A stretch of DNA of 64,000 nucleotides from Devosia sp. 2618 (GTDB lineage Bacteria; Pseudomonadota; Alphaproteobacteria; Rhizobiales; Devosiaceae), in assembly GCF_040546815.1 (NCBI RefSeq), contig NZ_JBEPOO010000001.1, positions 2,046,001 through 2,110,000 of the forward strand, written 5' to 3'. Shown here piece by piece: positions 56,917-64,000 of the stretch (position 1 is the stretch's first letter; every line of letters starts with the position of its first letter). The notes under the pieces were generated by a model that was given only the letters and a program-made list of their open reading frames with translations, ran no database searches and was not told the origin of the DNA. Both the position numbers and the translations under genes were made by a program.

Positions 56917-57740
56917 TCAGCCAGCAAGCCCATTTGGCGGCGGACAGCTTTATTGAGGTCCGCCGCCGGATCTGCCAGCCCATCAAGGACAATCGTAATA
57001 TGATCCTGGCCCGCAACGATCATTGGCTCGACGCCGCACTGGCGCGCGAAGTCGGTCGTCTGCTGCTGGAAAACCTCGGTCTCATCGCCGCCAACCGTAA
57101 CGATCAGCGGCGCGGTGATGGCGAGCGTACGATTGGCCGGGCTGAAGCGCGCGACCTCGTCGGTCGTCAGCGACAGGCTGTCGTTCTGGAAAGAACGGCT
57201 AACCGGCTCAAGATCAAAGATACCGCTCAGCGCCGCGCCGCCCTTGATGGTCGTGCCAGCGCCATCGAGCAATTCGGCTACCAGATGGCCGCCGGCGGAA
57301 TTGCCGGAGATAAAGATTCGATCCGGATCGCCGCCGTAGCGCGCGATGTTGGACTCGACCCACTGCACCGCCAGCTTGGCTGCGCCGACGACGTCAGCCA
57401 TGCGCGCGGTCGGCATCAGAGGATAGTCGATCACCACCAGCGTGCCGCCAAATGGCACAAAGCCGGGCGCCAGAAAGCTGAACAGATCAGCATCAAGCGA
57501 GCGCCAGAAGCCACCATGGATAAAGATCTGCACAGGGCCGGGACTGTCGGTGTTTTGCGCCGGGAAGATATTGAGTCGGTGGCCGGCATGCGGCCCATAC
57601 GGAATACCGCTCACATAATCAAAGCCTTCGCGGCCCTGTCGCGCGGCCTCGGCGCGGCGGGCAAACACCTGCTCAATGTCGGTGATGCGGTCCAGCGAGA
57701 ACTGTTCGTCCAGCCAGACCCGGTCGGTGCTCATGCTCAT
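56913..57740 (-). CDS. Alpha/beta hydrolase, kynurenine-formamidase-like
   Basis: A 275-residue hydrolase: oxyanion motif IFIHGGFWRSLD, nucleophile elbow ISGNSAGGHLV, and a catalytic Asp/His pair plausible in VTVGGDETE and GQDHITIV. The HGGFW motif and length are characteristic of the arylformamidase branch of the esterase/lipase family (HGGY/FW). The start at 57740 is preferred over 57776. It diverges from the aminotransferase with a palindromic operator between. It may deacylate or deformylate the imported aromatic compound. Confidence 0.82.
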   Translation of the reverse strand: MSMSTDRVWLDEQFSLDRITDIEQVFARRAEAARQGREGFDYVSGIPYGPHAGHRLNIFPAQNTDSPGPVQIFIHGGFWRSLDADLFSFLAPGFVPFGGTLVVIDYPLMPTARMADVVGAAKLAVQWVESNIARYGGDPDRIFISGNSAGGHLVAELLDGAGTTIKGGAALSGIFDLEPVSRSFQNDSLSLTTDEVARFSPANRTLAITAPLIVTVGGDETEVFQQQTTDFARQCGVEPMIVAGQDHITIVLDGLADPAADLNKAVRRQMGLLAD

Positions 57741-57805
57741 GTGTGATCCCTTCCTGCACAAGTTCGGTGCCTGCACTCCATATCCGGTTCAATACCTCAA
57801 CTTGC

Positions 57806-57819
57806 CATTTGATCAAATG
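57806..57819. promoter_or_regulatory. Palindromic operator between hydrolase and aminotransferase
   Basis: CATTTGATCAAATG is a perfect 14-bp palindrome and matches 12 of 13 bases of the site at 52037-52049. It lies between divergent starts at 57740 and 57920. Confidence 0.6.
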
Positions 57820-57919
57820 CTCACATTGACTTAGAGCGTATGAAGTTGGTTTTTTGCGCCCTGCCCTTTCAACGATCAAAAAGCGATCGGCAGGCCACCC
57901 AAACGAAAAGAGAAAAAGC

Positions 57920-59089
57920 ATGTCACGCTTCGCCAGACGCATCACCCAGACTTCGGAAAAGAGCTACGGCATGTTCCAGAAGGCTGCTGCCAAGGCGGCC
58001 ACCGGTGCCGACCTGATCCACCTTGAATTGGGGCGTCCGTGCCATGACACGCCGGATCACATCAAGCAGGCGACCATCAAGGCGCTGCTCGATGGCAAGG
58101 TGCATTACAGCGACCTGCAGGGCGAATTGACGCTGCGCAATGCGCTGCAGAAGAAGCTGGCCGAGTACAACAATATCGACGTCACTGCTGGCGAGATCCT
58201 CGTCACCAATGGCCTGACCCAGGCATCCTATGCCGCCTTCATGGCGCTGCTGGATGAGGGCGACGAGGCCATCCTGCTTGAGCCGTTCTACCCACAGCAC
58301 GTCAACAAGATCGAGATGACCGGTGCAAAGGTTGTGCTGGCGCCGCTCGACGCTGCAGCTGGTTTCCGCATCAATGCAGATCTGATCGAAGCCAAGATCA
58401 CCAAGCGCACGCGCATGATCGTGCTGGTCAATCCATGCAACCCAACCGGCCGCGTCTACTCCCGCGAGGAATTGCAGGCCTTGGCGGATCTCGCCATCAA
58501 GCACGACCTGATCATTGTGTCGGACGAAGTCTACGAGCAGATCCTGTTCGAAGGCGCCGAGCACATCAGCATTGCCTCCCTGCCCGGCATGAAAGAGCGC
58601 ACCATCACCATGTTCGCCTTCACCAAGGCTTACGCCATGGACGGCTGGCGCCTGGGTTATCTCTCAGCTGACGCATCGCTGATGCCCGGCCTGATGAAAA
58701 TCACCATGAACGAAGTGACCCACGTCAACACGTTCATTCAGGACGGCGCACTGGCCGCCGTCACCGGCCCGGCTTCGGTGCTGCAGGATATGGTCGATGA
58801 CGACCAGAAGAAGCGCAACCTTGTCGTGCAGCGCCTCAACCAGATGCCCGGCGTCACCTGCGCCATGCCTGAAGGCACCATCTATGCATTTCCAGACATC
58901 AGTGCGACCGGCATGACCTCGCAGCAAGCAGCCGACGCTCTGCTCGAGAAGGCCAATGTGGTCGTTGAATCCGGTGGTTTTTATGGCGCACTGGGTGACA
59001 AGCACGTTCGCGTCTGCTTCGGATCGCAAAGCTATGAGCGCATCGAAGAGGCCATGGATCGCATGGCCGGATTCTTCAACTCGCTCTAA
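57920..59089 (+). CDS. PLP-dependent aminotransferase, class I/II
   Basis: A 389-residue fold-type I aminotransferase. Motifs: NGLTQASYAAFMALLDEGDEAILLEPFYPQH, NPCNPTGRVYSREEL (PLP-contacting Asn), SDEVYEQILFEG, the probable Schiff-base Lys in FTKAYAMDGWRLGYL, and a C-terminal Arg in HVRVCFG. The start at 57920 follows a purine-rich AAAAAG leader. It heads a rightward unit with the GntR regulator. The substrate may be kynurenine-like or another aromatic or branched amino acid; sequence alone cannot decide. Confidence 0.88.
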   Translation: MSRFARRITQTSEKSYGMFQKAAAKAATGADLIHLELGRPCHDTPDHIKQATIKALLDGKVHYSDLQGELTLRNALQKKLAEYNNIDVTAGEILVTNGLTQASYAAFMALLDEGDEAILLEPFYPQHVNKIEMTGAKVVLAPLDAAAGFRINADLIEAKITKRTRMIVLVNPCNPTGRVYSREELQALADLAIKHDLIIVSDEVYEQILFEGAEHISIASLPGMKERTITMFAFTKAYAMDGWRLGYLSADASLMPGLMKITMNEVTHVNTFIQDGALAAVTGPASVLQDMVDDDQKKRNLVVQRLNQMPGVTCAMPEGTIYAFPDISATGMTSQQAADALLEKANVVVESGGFYGALGDKHVRVCFGSQSYERIEEAMDRMAGFFNSL

Positions 59090-59182
59090 AAAGCATTGGG
59101 TCTTCTGCAATGGCAGAATACAAGGCAACTCAAAATCAGGCGGCCCCATTCCGGTGGGGCTGTCTTTGAAGGAGTTGCGCGC

Positions 59183-59884
59183 ATGTCCATGGCTGGTGAA
59201 TTAGCCCCGGTATCCTCGCGGATGACCATCGCCGATGGGGTCTACCAGCAATTGCGCGATGCGCTGATGGTCGGGCGATTCGATCCCGGCCAGACCCTCA
59301 CCATTTCCGCCCTCGCGACTACATTCGGCACCAGTCACATGCCCGTCCGCGAGGCCCTGCGGCGTCTGGCGGCGGAAAATGCGCTTGAGGTGTCCTCCGG
59401 CGGCTCCGCGCGCGTACCCGCCGTGTCGGTGGATCGCCTAGACGATCTCTGCCGCGCCCGCGTCGTCATCGAAGGACTGGCCACCGAGCTAGCCGCGTCG
59501 CGCACCACGCCCGCTGTATTGATCGAACTGCGCACCATCGTCGCCGAACACGAGGCGCTCAGCGACGAGAAGCACGTCTACGACATGCTCGACCGCAACC
59601 GCGCCTTCCATTTCGCCGTCTATCGCCAGTCTGGCTCGGAAGTGCTGTTGCAGATCATCGACAGCCTGTGGCTGCGCTACGGGCCGTATATGCGCATGTT
59701 GTCCACCCACATCGCTCCCCTGCTCAGCACCGGCCTGCATGAGCCCTTCACCATGCATCACCACGAAATCATCAAGGCTATGGAACGTGGCGATGGCGCT
59801 GCCGCCAAGGCGGCAATGGTGGCCGACATCACCGATACGTTGGTGCTGCTGCGCCAGCTTTGCGAGCGCCACGTCCGCCGCTAA
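59183..59884 (+). CDS. GntR-family regulator with FCD effector domain
   Basis: A 233-residue regulator. The winged HTH (YQQLRDALMVGRFDPGQTLTISALATTFGTSHMPVREALRRLAAENAL) and an FCD C-terminal all-helical domain with probable metal or ligand residues (DRNRAFHFAVY, HHHEIIKAME) are clear. It follows the aminotransferase and precedes the CoA monooxygenase operon. It is the best candidate to bind the ATTTGATCAnATG sites at 52037 and 57806. Confidence 0.9.
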   Translation: MSMAGELAPVSSRMTIADGVYQQLRDALMVGRFDPGQTLTISALATTFGTSHMPVREALRRLAAENALEVSSGGSARVPAVSVDRLDDLCRARVVIEGLATELAASRTTPAVLIELRTIVAEHEALSDEKHVYDMLDRNRAFHFAVYRQSGSEVLLQIIDSLWLRYGPYMRMLSTHIAPLLSTGLHEPFTMHHHEIIKAMERGDGAAAKAAMVADITDTLVLLRQLCERHVRR

Positions 59885-59928
59885 CCGTCCCTGACGCGAC
59901 CCGACCGCCTGAGCAAACACTTTAGGTC

Positions 59929-59969
59929 TTGACTATTTTGGTCGGGGATTTAGTTTATATCTAAACTAA
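59929..59969 (+). promoter_or_regulatory. Promoter with palindromic operator for the aryl-CoA operon
   Basis: A -35-like TTGACT (59929-59934) is followed by the perfect dyad TTAGTTTA-TATC-TAAACTAA (59950-59969), which covers the expected -10. The next gene starts at 59997. The site has the length and AT-rich symmetry of MarR operators, and a MarR-like gene ends at 63915. Confidence 0.6.
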
Positions 59970-59996
59970 TGCCGCAACTTCAAAGGATCACGGTTC

Positions 59997-62303
59997 ATGC
60001 GTATCGTCTGCATTGGCGGCGGCCCCGCAGGGCTCTATTTCGCTCTCTTGATGAAGAAGAACCACCCAGAGCACAGCCTGGTGGTTGTGGAACGCAACAA
60101 GCCTTACGACACGTTCGGCTGGGGTGTCGTGTTCTCGGATGCCACCATGGCCGCCATGGTCGAGTGGGACCCGGAAAGCGCCGCGGAAATCCAGGACGCG
60201 TTCAATCACTGGGATGACATCGAGATCCTGTTCAAGGGCACGCGCCAGCGCACGTCGGGCCACGGCTTTGTCGGCATTGGCCGCAAGAAGCTGCTCAACA
60301 TCCTGCAGCGCCGCTGCGAGGCGCTTGGCGTCGAACTGGTGTTCGAAACCGATGCGACCGGCGACCTGGACTTCCCCGATGCCGACCTGATCATTGCGTC
60401 GGACGGTTTCAACTCCAAGATCCGCAACGCCTATCAGGACGTGTTCCTGCCCGATCTGGCCGTGCGCCCCAACCGCTATATCTGGCTGGGCACCAACAAG
60501 CTGTTTGACGCCTTCACCTTCGATTTCCGCAAGACGGATCACGGCTGGTTCCAGGCTCACATCTACAAGTTCGACGACACCACCTCGACCTGCATCGTCG
60601 AAACCACCGAAGAGGCCTATCTGGCCCACGGCCTCGACAAGATGGAGCAGCAGGGCTCGATCGACTTCTGCCAGGATCTGTTCAGCGAAGTGCTCGAAGG
60701 CCAGCCGCTGATGACCAATGCGCGCCATATGCGCGGTTCGGCATGGCTGAACTTCAACCGCCTGATCTGCGGCAAGTGGAGCCATTTCAACGGCAATTCC
60801 CACGTCGTGCTGATGGGCGACGCTGCCCACACCGCTCACTTCGCCATCGGTTCGGGCACCAAGCTTGCCATCGAAGACGCGATCGAGCTGACCCGCCAGT
60901 TCAACATTCACGGTCACGACAAGGCGGCCATTCCGGCCGTGTTGCACGACTATGAAGAGATCCGCCGCGTCGACGTCGCCCGCATTCAGAATGCGGCGCG
61001 CAACGCCATGGAGTGGTTCGAAGTCGTCGGTCGTCGTTACGCCGACCAGCTTGAGCCAGAGCAGTTCATGTATTCCATGCTGACCCGCTCGCAGCGTATC
61101 AGCCACGAAAACCTGCGCCTGCGCGATGCCAAGTGGCTTGAAGGCTACGAGCGCTGGTTTGCCGCCGATGCCGGCCTCAATGTCGAGCCCGACAAGCGCA
61201 GCCTGCCCCCGATGCTGACCCCGTTCACCGTGCGCGGCGTGACGCTGCAGAACCGCATCGTGGTGTCGCCAATGGCGATGTATTCGGCGGCCGATGGCCT
61301 GATCGACGACTTCCACATGGTTCACCTCGGGTCACGCGCCATGGGTGGCGCGGCGCTGGTCTTTGCTGAAATGACCTGCGTATCGCCCGATGGTCGCATC
61401 ACCCCCGGCTGCCTTGGCCTGTGGAACGAACAGCAGGCTGTTGGTTGGAAGCGTCTTGCCGATTTCGTGCACACCAATAGCGGCGCTAAGCTGGGCATCC
61501 AGCTCGGCCATGCCGGTCGCAAGGGTTCGACCAAGCTCGCCTGGGACGGCATCGACCAGCCACTCGAAACCGGCGCGTGGCCGCTGCTCTCGGCTTCGGC
61601 CCTGCCCTATCTGCCACATGGCCAGGTGCCAAAGGCGATGGACCGCGCCGATATGGACCGGGTGCGGGACGATCACGTTGCGGCGGCCCGTCGTGCGGCA
61701 GCCGTCGGTGTCGATTGGCTCGAACTACACTGTGCCCACGGCTATCTGCTGTCGAGCTTCCTCAGCCCGCTGACCAATCAGCGGAATGACGAATATGGTG
61801 GCAGCCACGAAAACCGTGCCCGCTTCCCGCTCGAAGTGTTCGAGGCCGTGCGTGCGGCCTGGCCACAGGACAAGCCGATCTCGGTTCGTCTGTCGTGCAA
61901 TGACTGGTTCGAAGGCGGCAACACGCCTGACGACGCGGCGATTTTTGCCCAGATGTTCAAGGATGCCGGTGCCGACGTGATCGATTGCTCGTCGGGTCAG
62001 GTCTGGAAGGACGAAAAGCCGGTTTATGGCCGCCTGTTCCAGACGCCGTTCTCGGACAAGATCCGCAACGAAGTGGGCATCCCCACGATCGCTGTCGGTG
62101 CCATTTCCGAGGCCGACCACGCCAATTCGATCATTGCCGCCGGTCGTGCAGATCTCTGCGCCGTGGCCCGTCCACATCTGGCCGATCCAAGCTGGCTGTT
62201 GCACGAGACCGCAAAGATCGGCATCAAGTCGGTTGCCTGGCCAAAGCAGTACTATTCCGCCAAGGCGCAGTACGAAAACAATCTGGCGCGGGCAGGTAAA
62301 TGA
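59997..62303 (+). CDS. Bifunctional salicylyl-/2-aminobenzoyl-CoA monooxygenase-reductase
   Basis: A 768-residue two-domain flavoenzyme. Residues 1-390 form an FAD monooxygenase ([21 protein letters not shown] motif at 274-275 in [11 protein letters not shown]). Residues 400-768 form an Old-Yellow-Enzyme-like NAD(P)H:flavin oxidoreductase ([37 protein letters not shown]). This fusion is known for 2-aminobenzoyl-CoA monooxygenase/reductase and the annotated salicylyl-CoA 5-hydroxylase, which hydroxylate and dearomatise CoA thioesters. The aryl-CoA ligase that would make its substrate is not in the window. It overlaps the SDR gene by 4 bp. Confidence 0.92.
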   Translation: MRIVCIGGGPAGLYFALLMKKNHPEHSLVVVERNKPYDTFGWGVVFSDATMAAMVEWDPESAAEIQDAFNHWDDIEILFKGTRQRTSGHGFVGIGRKKLLNILQRRCEALGVELVFETDATGDLDFPDADLIIASDGFNSKIRNAYQDVFLPDLAVRPNRYIWLGTNKLFDAFTFDFRKTDHGWFQAHIYKFDDTTSTCIVETTEEAYLAHGLDKMEQQGSIDFCQDLFSEVLEGQPLMTNARHMRGSAWLNFNRLICGKWSHFNGNSHVVLMGDAAHTAHFAIGSGTKLAIEDAIELTRQFNIHGHDKAAIPAVLHDYEEIRRVDVARIQNAARNAMEWFEVVGRRYADQLEPEQFMYSMLTRSQRISHENLRLRDAKWLEGYERWFAADAGLNVEPDKRSLPPMLTPFTVRGVTLQNRIVVSPMAMYSAADGLIDDFHMVHLGSRAMGGAALVFAEMTCVSPDGRITPGCLGLWNEQQAVGWKRLADFVHTNSGAKLGIQLGHAGRKGSTKLAWDGIDQPLETGAWPLLSASALPYLPHGQVPKAMDRADMDRVRDDHVAAARRAAAVGVDWLELHCAHGYLLSSFLSPLTNQRNDEYGGSHENRARFPLEVFEAVRAAWPQDKPISVRLSCNDWFEGGNTPDDAAIFAQMFKDAGADVIDCSSGQVWKDEKPVYGRLFQTPFSDKIRNEVGIPTIAVGAISEADHANSIIAAGRADLCAVARPHLADPSWLLHETAKIGIKSVAWPKQYYSAKAQYENNLARAGK

Positions 62304-63091
62304 GCCAAGACAACAAGCTGACCGGTCGCCACGCTTTGGTGACCGGCGCTTCGGGCGGGATCGGACAGGCTGTTGTTCGCAAGCTGATCGGCGAAGGCGC
62401 GTCGGTGACCCTTGCCGGTCGCCAGCGCGAGCGCCTCGAGACTTTCGCGGCCACCCTGCCTGCCGCGCAGGTCAAGATCGTCGATGGTTTTGACGTCACC
62501 GACTTCGACAAGATCGCGGCAGGTGTGGCAGCAACCCGTCAGGGCTTTGGCCCGGTCGATATCCTGATCAACAATGCCGGCGAGGCGCCCAGCGCCCCGT
62601 TCGACAAGATGACCCCAGACTTCTGGAACAAGGTCATCGCCACCGATCTTACCAGCGTTTTCCTCGTCACCCAGGCCGTTCTGGGGGACATCAAGGCCTA
62701 TGGCGCGGGCGGCCGCATCATCAATATCGCCTCGACGGCGGGGCTGATCGGCTATCGCTATGTCAGCGCCTATGCGGCGGCAAAGCATGGTGTGGTGGGT
62801 CTCACCCGCTCGCTGGCCCTTGAACTGGCCCGCACCGGTATTACCGTCAACGCGGTGTGCCCGGGCTTTACCGATACGCCGCTGATCGCGCGGGCCGTTG
62901 AAGCCATTGTTGGCAAGACAGGGCGCAGCGACAGCGAAACGCGGGCCGAGTTGGCCAAGGCCAATCCTCAGGGGCGTCTCGTTGACCCCGATGAAGTGGC
63001 CGACACCGTGCTCTGGCTGGCTTTGCCCAGCGCATCCGCAATCACCGGCCAGGCCATCGCGGTCGCCGGTGGCGAAGTTATGACCGGCTGA
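62300..63091 (+). CDS. Short-chain dehydrogenase/reductase in the aryl-CoA operon
   Basis: A 263-residue classical [29 protein letters not shown], active-site Ser in NIASTAGL, Tyr/Lys in [11 protein letters not shown]. FabG/3-hydroxyacyl-CoA dehydrogenase-like. Located directly after the CoA monooxygenase, it probably handles the reduced, hydroxylated ring-CoA intermediate. Confidence 0.9.
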   Translation: MSQDNKLTGRHALVTGASGGIGQAVVRKLIGEGASVTLAGRQRERLETFAATLPAAQVKIVDGFDVTDFDKIAAGVAATRQGFGPVDILINNAGEAPSAPFDKMTPDFWNKVIATDLTSVFLVTQAVLGDIKAYGAGGRIINIASTAGLIGYRYVSAYAAAKHGVVGLTRSLALELARTGITVNAVCPGFTDTPLIARAVEAIVGKTGRSDSETRAELAKANPQGRLVDPDEVADTVLWLALPSASAITGQAIAVAGGEVMTG

Positions 63092-63105
63092 ACAGCGGAG
63101 TTTTC

Positions 63106-63519
63106 ATGCCCTATACCCATTCCAAGCCCCTGCGTTTCGGCGACTGCGACCTGACCGGCATCGCCTACCATCCGGCCTATTTCTCCATGCTGGTCGACGT
63201 CAACGAGGCCATGTTCGCCTCGTTCGGCGTCACCTGGAAAGAGCTGATGTATGAGCGCAAGATGGGCCTGCCCACCGTGACCATGAATGTCGAGTTCAAG
63301 CGCCCGTCCACTTATGGTGACGTGCTCGATTTCGCCGTTCATGTCCGCAATATCGGTCGCGCATCGCTGGACCTTGAAACCGTCGTCACCGTGCGTGACG
63401 AGGTCATCTGGACCATCAAGCAGCGGATCGTCGCGACCTCAACCGTCGACCACAAATCACACCCCTGGCCGGATGATGTCCGCGCCGGACTTACGCGTTA
63501 TCTGGAGCCAGTAGCATGA
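63106..63519 (+). CDS. Hotdog-fold acyl-CoA thioesterase (4-hydroxybenzoyl-CoA type)
   Basis: A 137-residue 4HBT protein: LRFGDCDLTGIAYHPAYFSML contains the conserved Asp of the family, followed by FKRPSTYGDVLDFAVHV. It likely releases CoA from a pathway intermediate or from stalled aryl-CoA. It overlaps the RidA gene by 4 bp. Confidence 0.9.
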   Translation: MPYTHSKPLRFGDCDLTGIAYHPAYFSMLVDVNEAMFASFGVTWKELMYERKMGLPTVTMNVEFKRPSTYGDVLDFAVHVRNIGRASLDLETVVTVRDEVIWTIKQRIVATSTVDHKSHPWPDDVRAGLTRYLEPVA

Positions 63520-63914
63520 CCCATCAGACCATCCAGCCCGAAGGCTGGGCAAAGCCCATCGGCTATTCCAACGGTATTTCGGCACGTGGCCGCATCGTGC
63601 AGGTCGGCGGTCAGGTTGGCTGGGACGAAAACTGCGAGTTCCAGTCCGACGACTTCGTAGATCAGGTACGCCAGACGCTCAAGAACGTTGTCGACGTGCT
63701 GACGGCGGCCGATGCCAAGCCCGAGCATATCATCCAGATGACGTGGTATTTCACCGATCGTCACGCCTACAAATCCCGTATGAAGGAAGTGGGCGCCGCC
63801 TATCGCGACACCATCGGCCGTCACTTCCCGCCAATGGCTGCCGTTCAGGTCGTTGCGCTGATGGAAGACCGCGCCAAGATCGAAATCCAGGTGCTCGCCG
63901 TCGTTCCTGAATAA
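63516..63914 (+). CDS. RidA-family protein in the aryl-CoA operon
   Basis: A 132-residue RidA/YjgF protein: GRIVQVGGQVGWDENCEFQS, TLKNVVDVLTAADAKPEHIIQMTWYFTD, and VVALMEDRAKIEIQVLAVV. The usual Arg of canonical RidA is replaced in the IIQMTWYF segment, so it may belong to a non-imine-hydrolase subfamily typical of aromatic clusters. Its stop is at 63914, adjacent to the convergent MarR-like stop. Confidence 0.9.
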   Translation: MTHQTIQPEGWAKPIGYSNGISARGRIVQVGGQVGWDENCEFQSDDFVDQVRQTLKNVVDVLTAADAKPEHIIQMTWYFTDRHAYKSRMKEVGAAYRDTIGRHFPPMAAVQVVALMEDRAKIEIQVLAVVPE

Positions 63915-64000
63915 CTAATCCAGCGACCGGCGGACGGACGTCTTGAGCTTTTGCAAAAGAGCTTGAAGTGAACGGATGTCCGCCGGTGCGAGATCCTTGG
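63915..64000 (-). CDS. C-terminus of a MarR-like regulator (partial)
   Basis: Reading leftward, the last 27 codons read DLAPADIRSLQALLQKLKTS then VRRSLD before TAG at 63915-63917. A final LTPED-type helix and LxxLLxKL leucine pattern are how MarR proteins end. MarR genes commonly adjoin 2-aminobenzoyl-CoA clusters. The rest lies beyond the right edge. A 10-bp inverted repeat (63926-63935 and 63978-63987) falls inside this coding end. Confidence 0.55.
   Translation of the reverse strand, partial: KDLAPADIRSLQALLQKLKTSVRRSLD

Noticed and set aside
59988..61325. 445-codon minus-strand open frame
   Set aside because: Antisense to the salicylyl/aminobenzoyl-CoA monooxygenase; composition is His/Val-rich as expected of an antisense frame in GC-rich DNA.
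63926..63987. Inverted repeat (10-bp arms) as a terminator between RidA and the MarR-like gene
   Set aside because: It falls within the MarR-like coding end, has a 42-bp spacer and no T-run; symmetry may be incidental.

Overview
The window looks like a chromosomal segment of an alphaproteobacterium of the Hyphomicrobiales, perhaps near Devosia. This is inferred from high GC, dense ABC-transporter catabolic operons with LysR/GntR/MarR regulators, a HcnABC-like FAD/2Fe-2S dehydrogenase and GTA_gp10-type phage proteins. No rRNA is present, so genus is a guess.

Region 1 (1 to about 5.4 kb) is the right end of a prophage (element A). A replication module runs leftward off the window edge. It is separated by a lambda-like switch (Cro-like gene, three operators, CI-like S24 repressor, then two more operators) from a rightward string of small overlapping genes ending in an excisionase-like protein and a tyrosine integrase. 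Region 2 (5.5-7.2 kb) has three ordinary genes: SRPBCC, RibD/DHFR-like and HxlR.

Region 3 (7414-24381) is a second integrated element (element B). It is bounded by an 18-bp direct repeat that is the 3' end of a tRNA-Gln. Only a 49-nt 3' fragment of that tRNA remains at the left end. Element B carries its own integrase, then leftward genes: a low-GC two-gene membrane operon with an Mrr-N-like sensor domain, small unknown genes, a regulator-like protein with its own palindrome, a perfect 30-bp inverted repeat, and a head/packaging set. That set comprises portal, GTA_gp10-like protein, protease-capsid fusion, tail chaperone-like protein, HNH, connectors, TerS, TerL and tape measure. No major tail tube, baseplate, fibre, lysis, replication or repressor gene is recognisable. 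It therefore resembles a capsid-forming satellite or a trimmed prophage.

Region 4 (24.5-38.5 kb) pairs a LysE exporter and its ArgP-type regulator with a large amino-acid catabolic cluster: saccharopine-dehydrogenase-like protein, polar amino-acid ABC transporter, DapA-like, DapB-like, aldehyde dehydrogenase, a three-subunit FAD/2Fe-2S dehydrogenase, LysR, binding protein, Asp/Glu-racemase-like protein and SDR. It reads as import, racemisation, oxidation of a D-amino or imino acid, DapA-family chemistry and aldehyde oxidation; the substrate is unknown.

Region 5 (38.5-51.5 kb) looks like a glycoside/sugar oxidation cluster: a GMC dehydrogenase (interrupted by a frameshift) with its small subunit, lactonase, alcohol dehydrogenase, two TIM-barrel isomerases, a second GMC oxidoreductase, a MalEFGK-type transporter and a LysR.

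Region 6 (51.6-64 kb) looks like an aromatic-CoA cluster: RidA, a complete Liv-type ABC transporter, a kynurenine-formamidase-like hydrolase, aminotransferase, GntR, salicylyl/2-aminobenzoyl-CoA monooxygenase-reductase, SDR, hotdog thioesterase, a second RidA and the C-terminus of a MarR-like regulator at the right edge. Two shared operator candidates tie these genes together.
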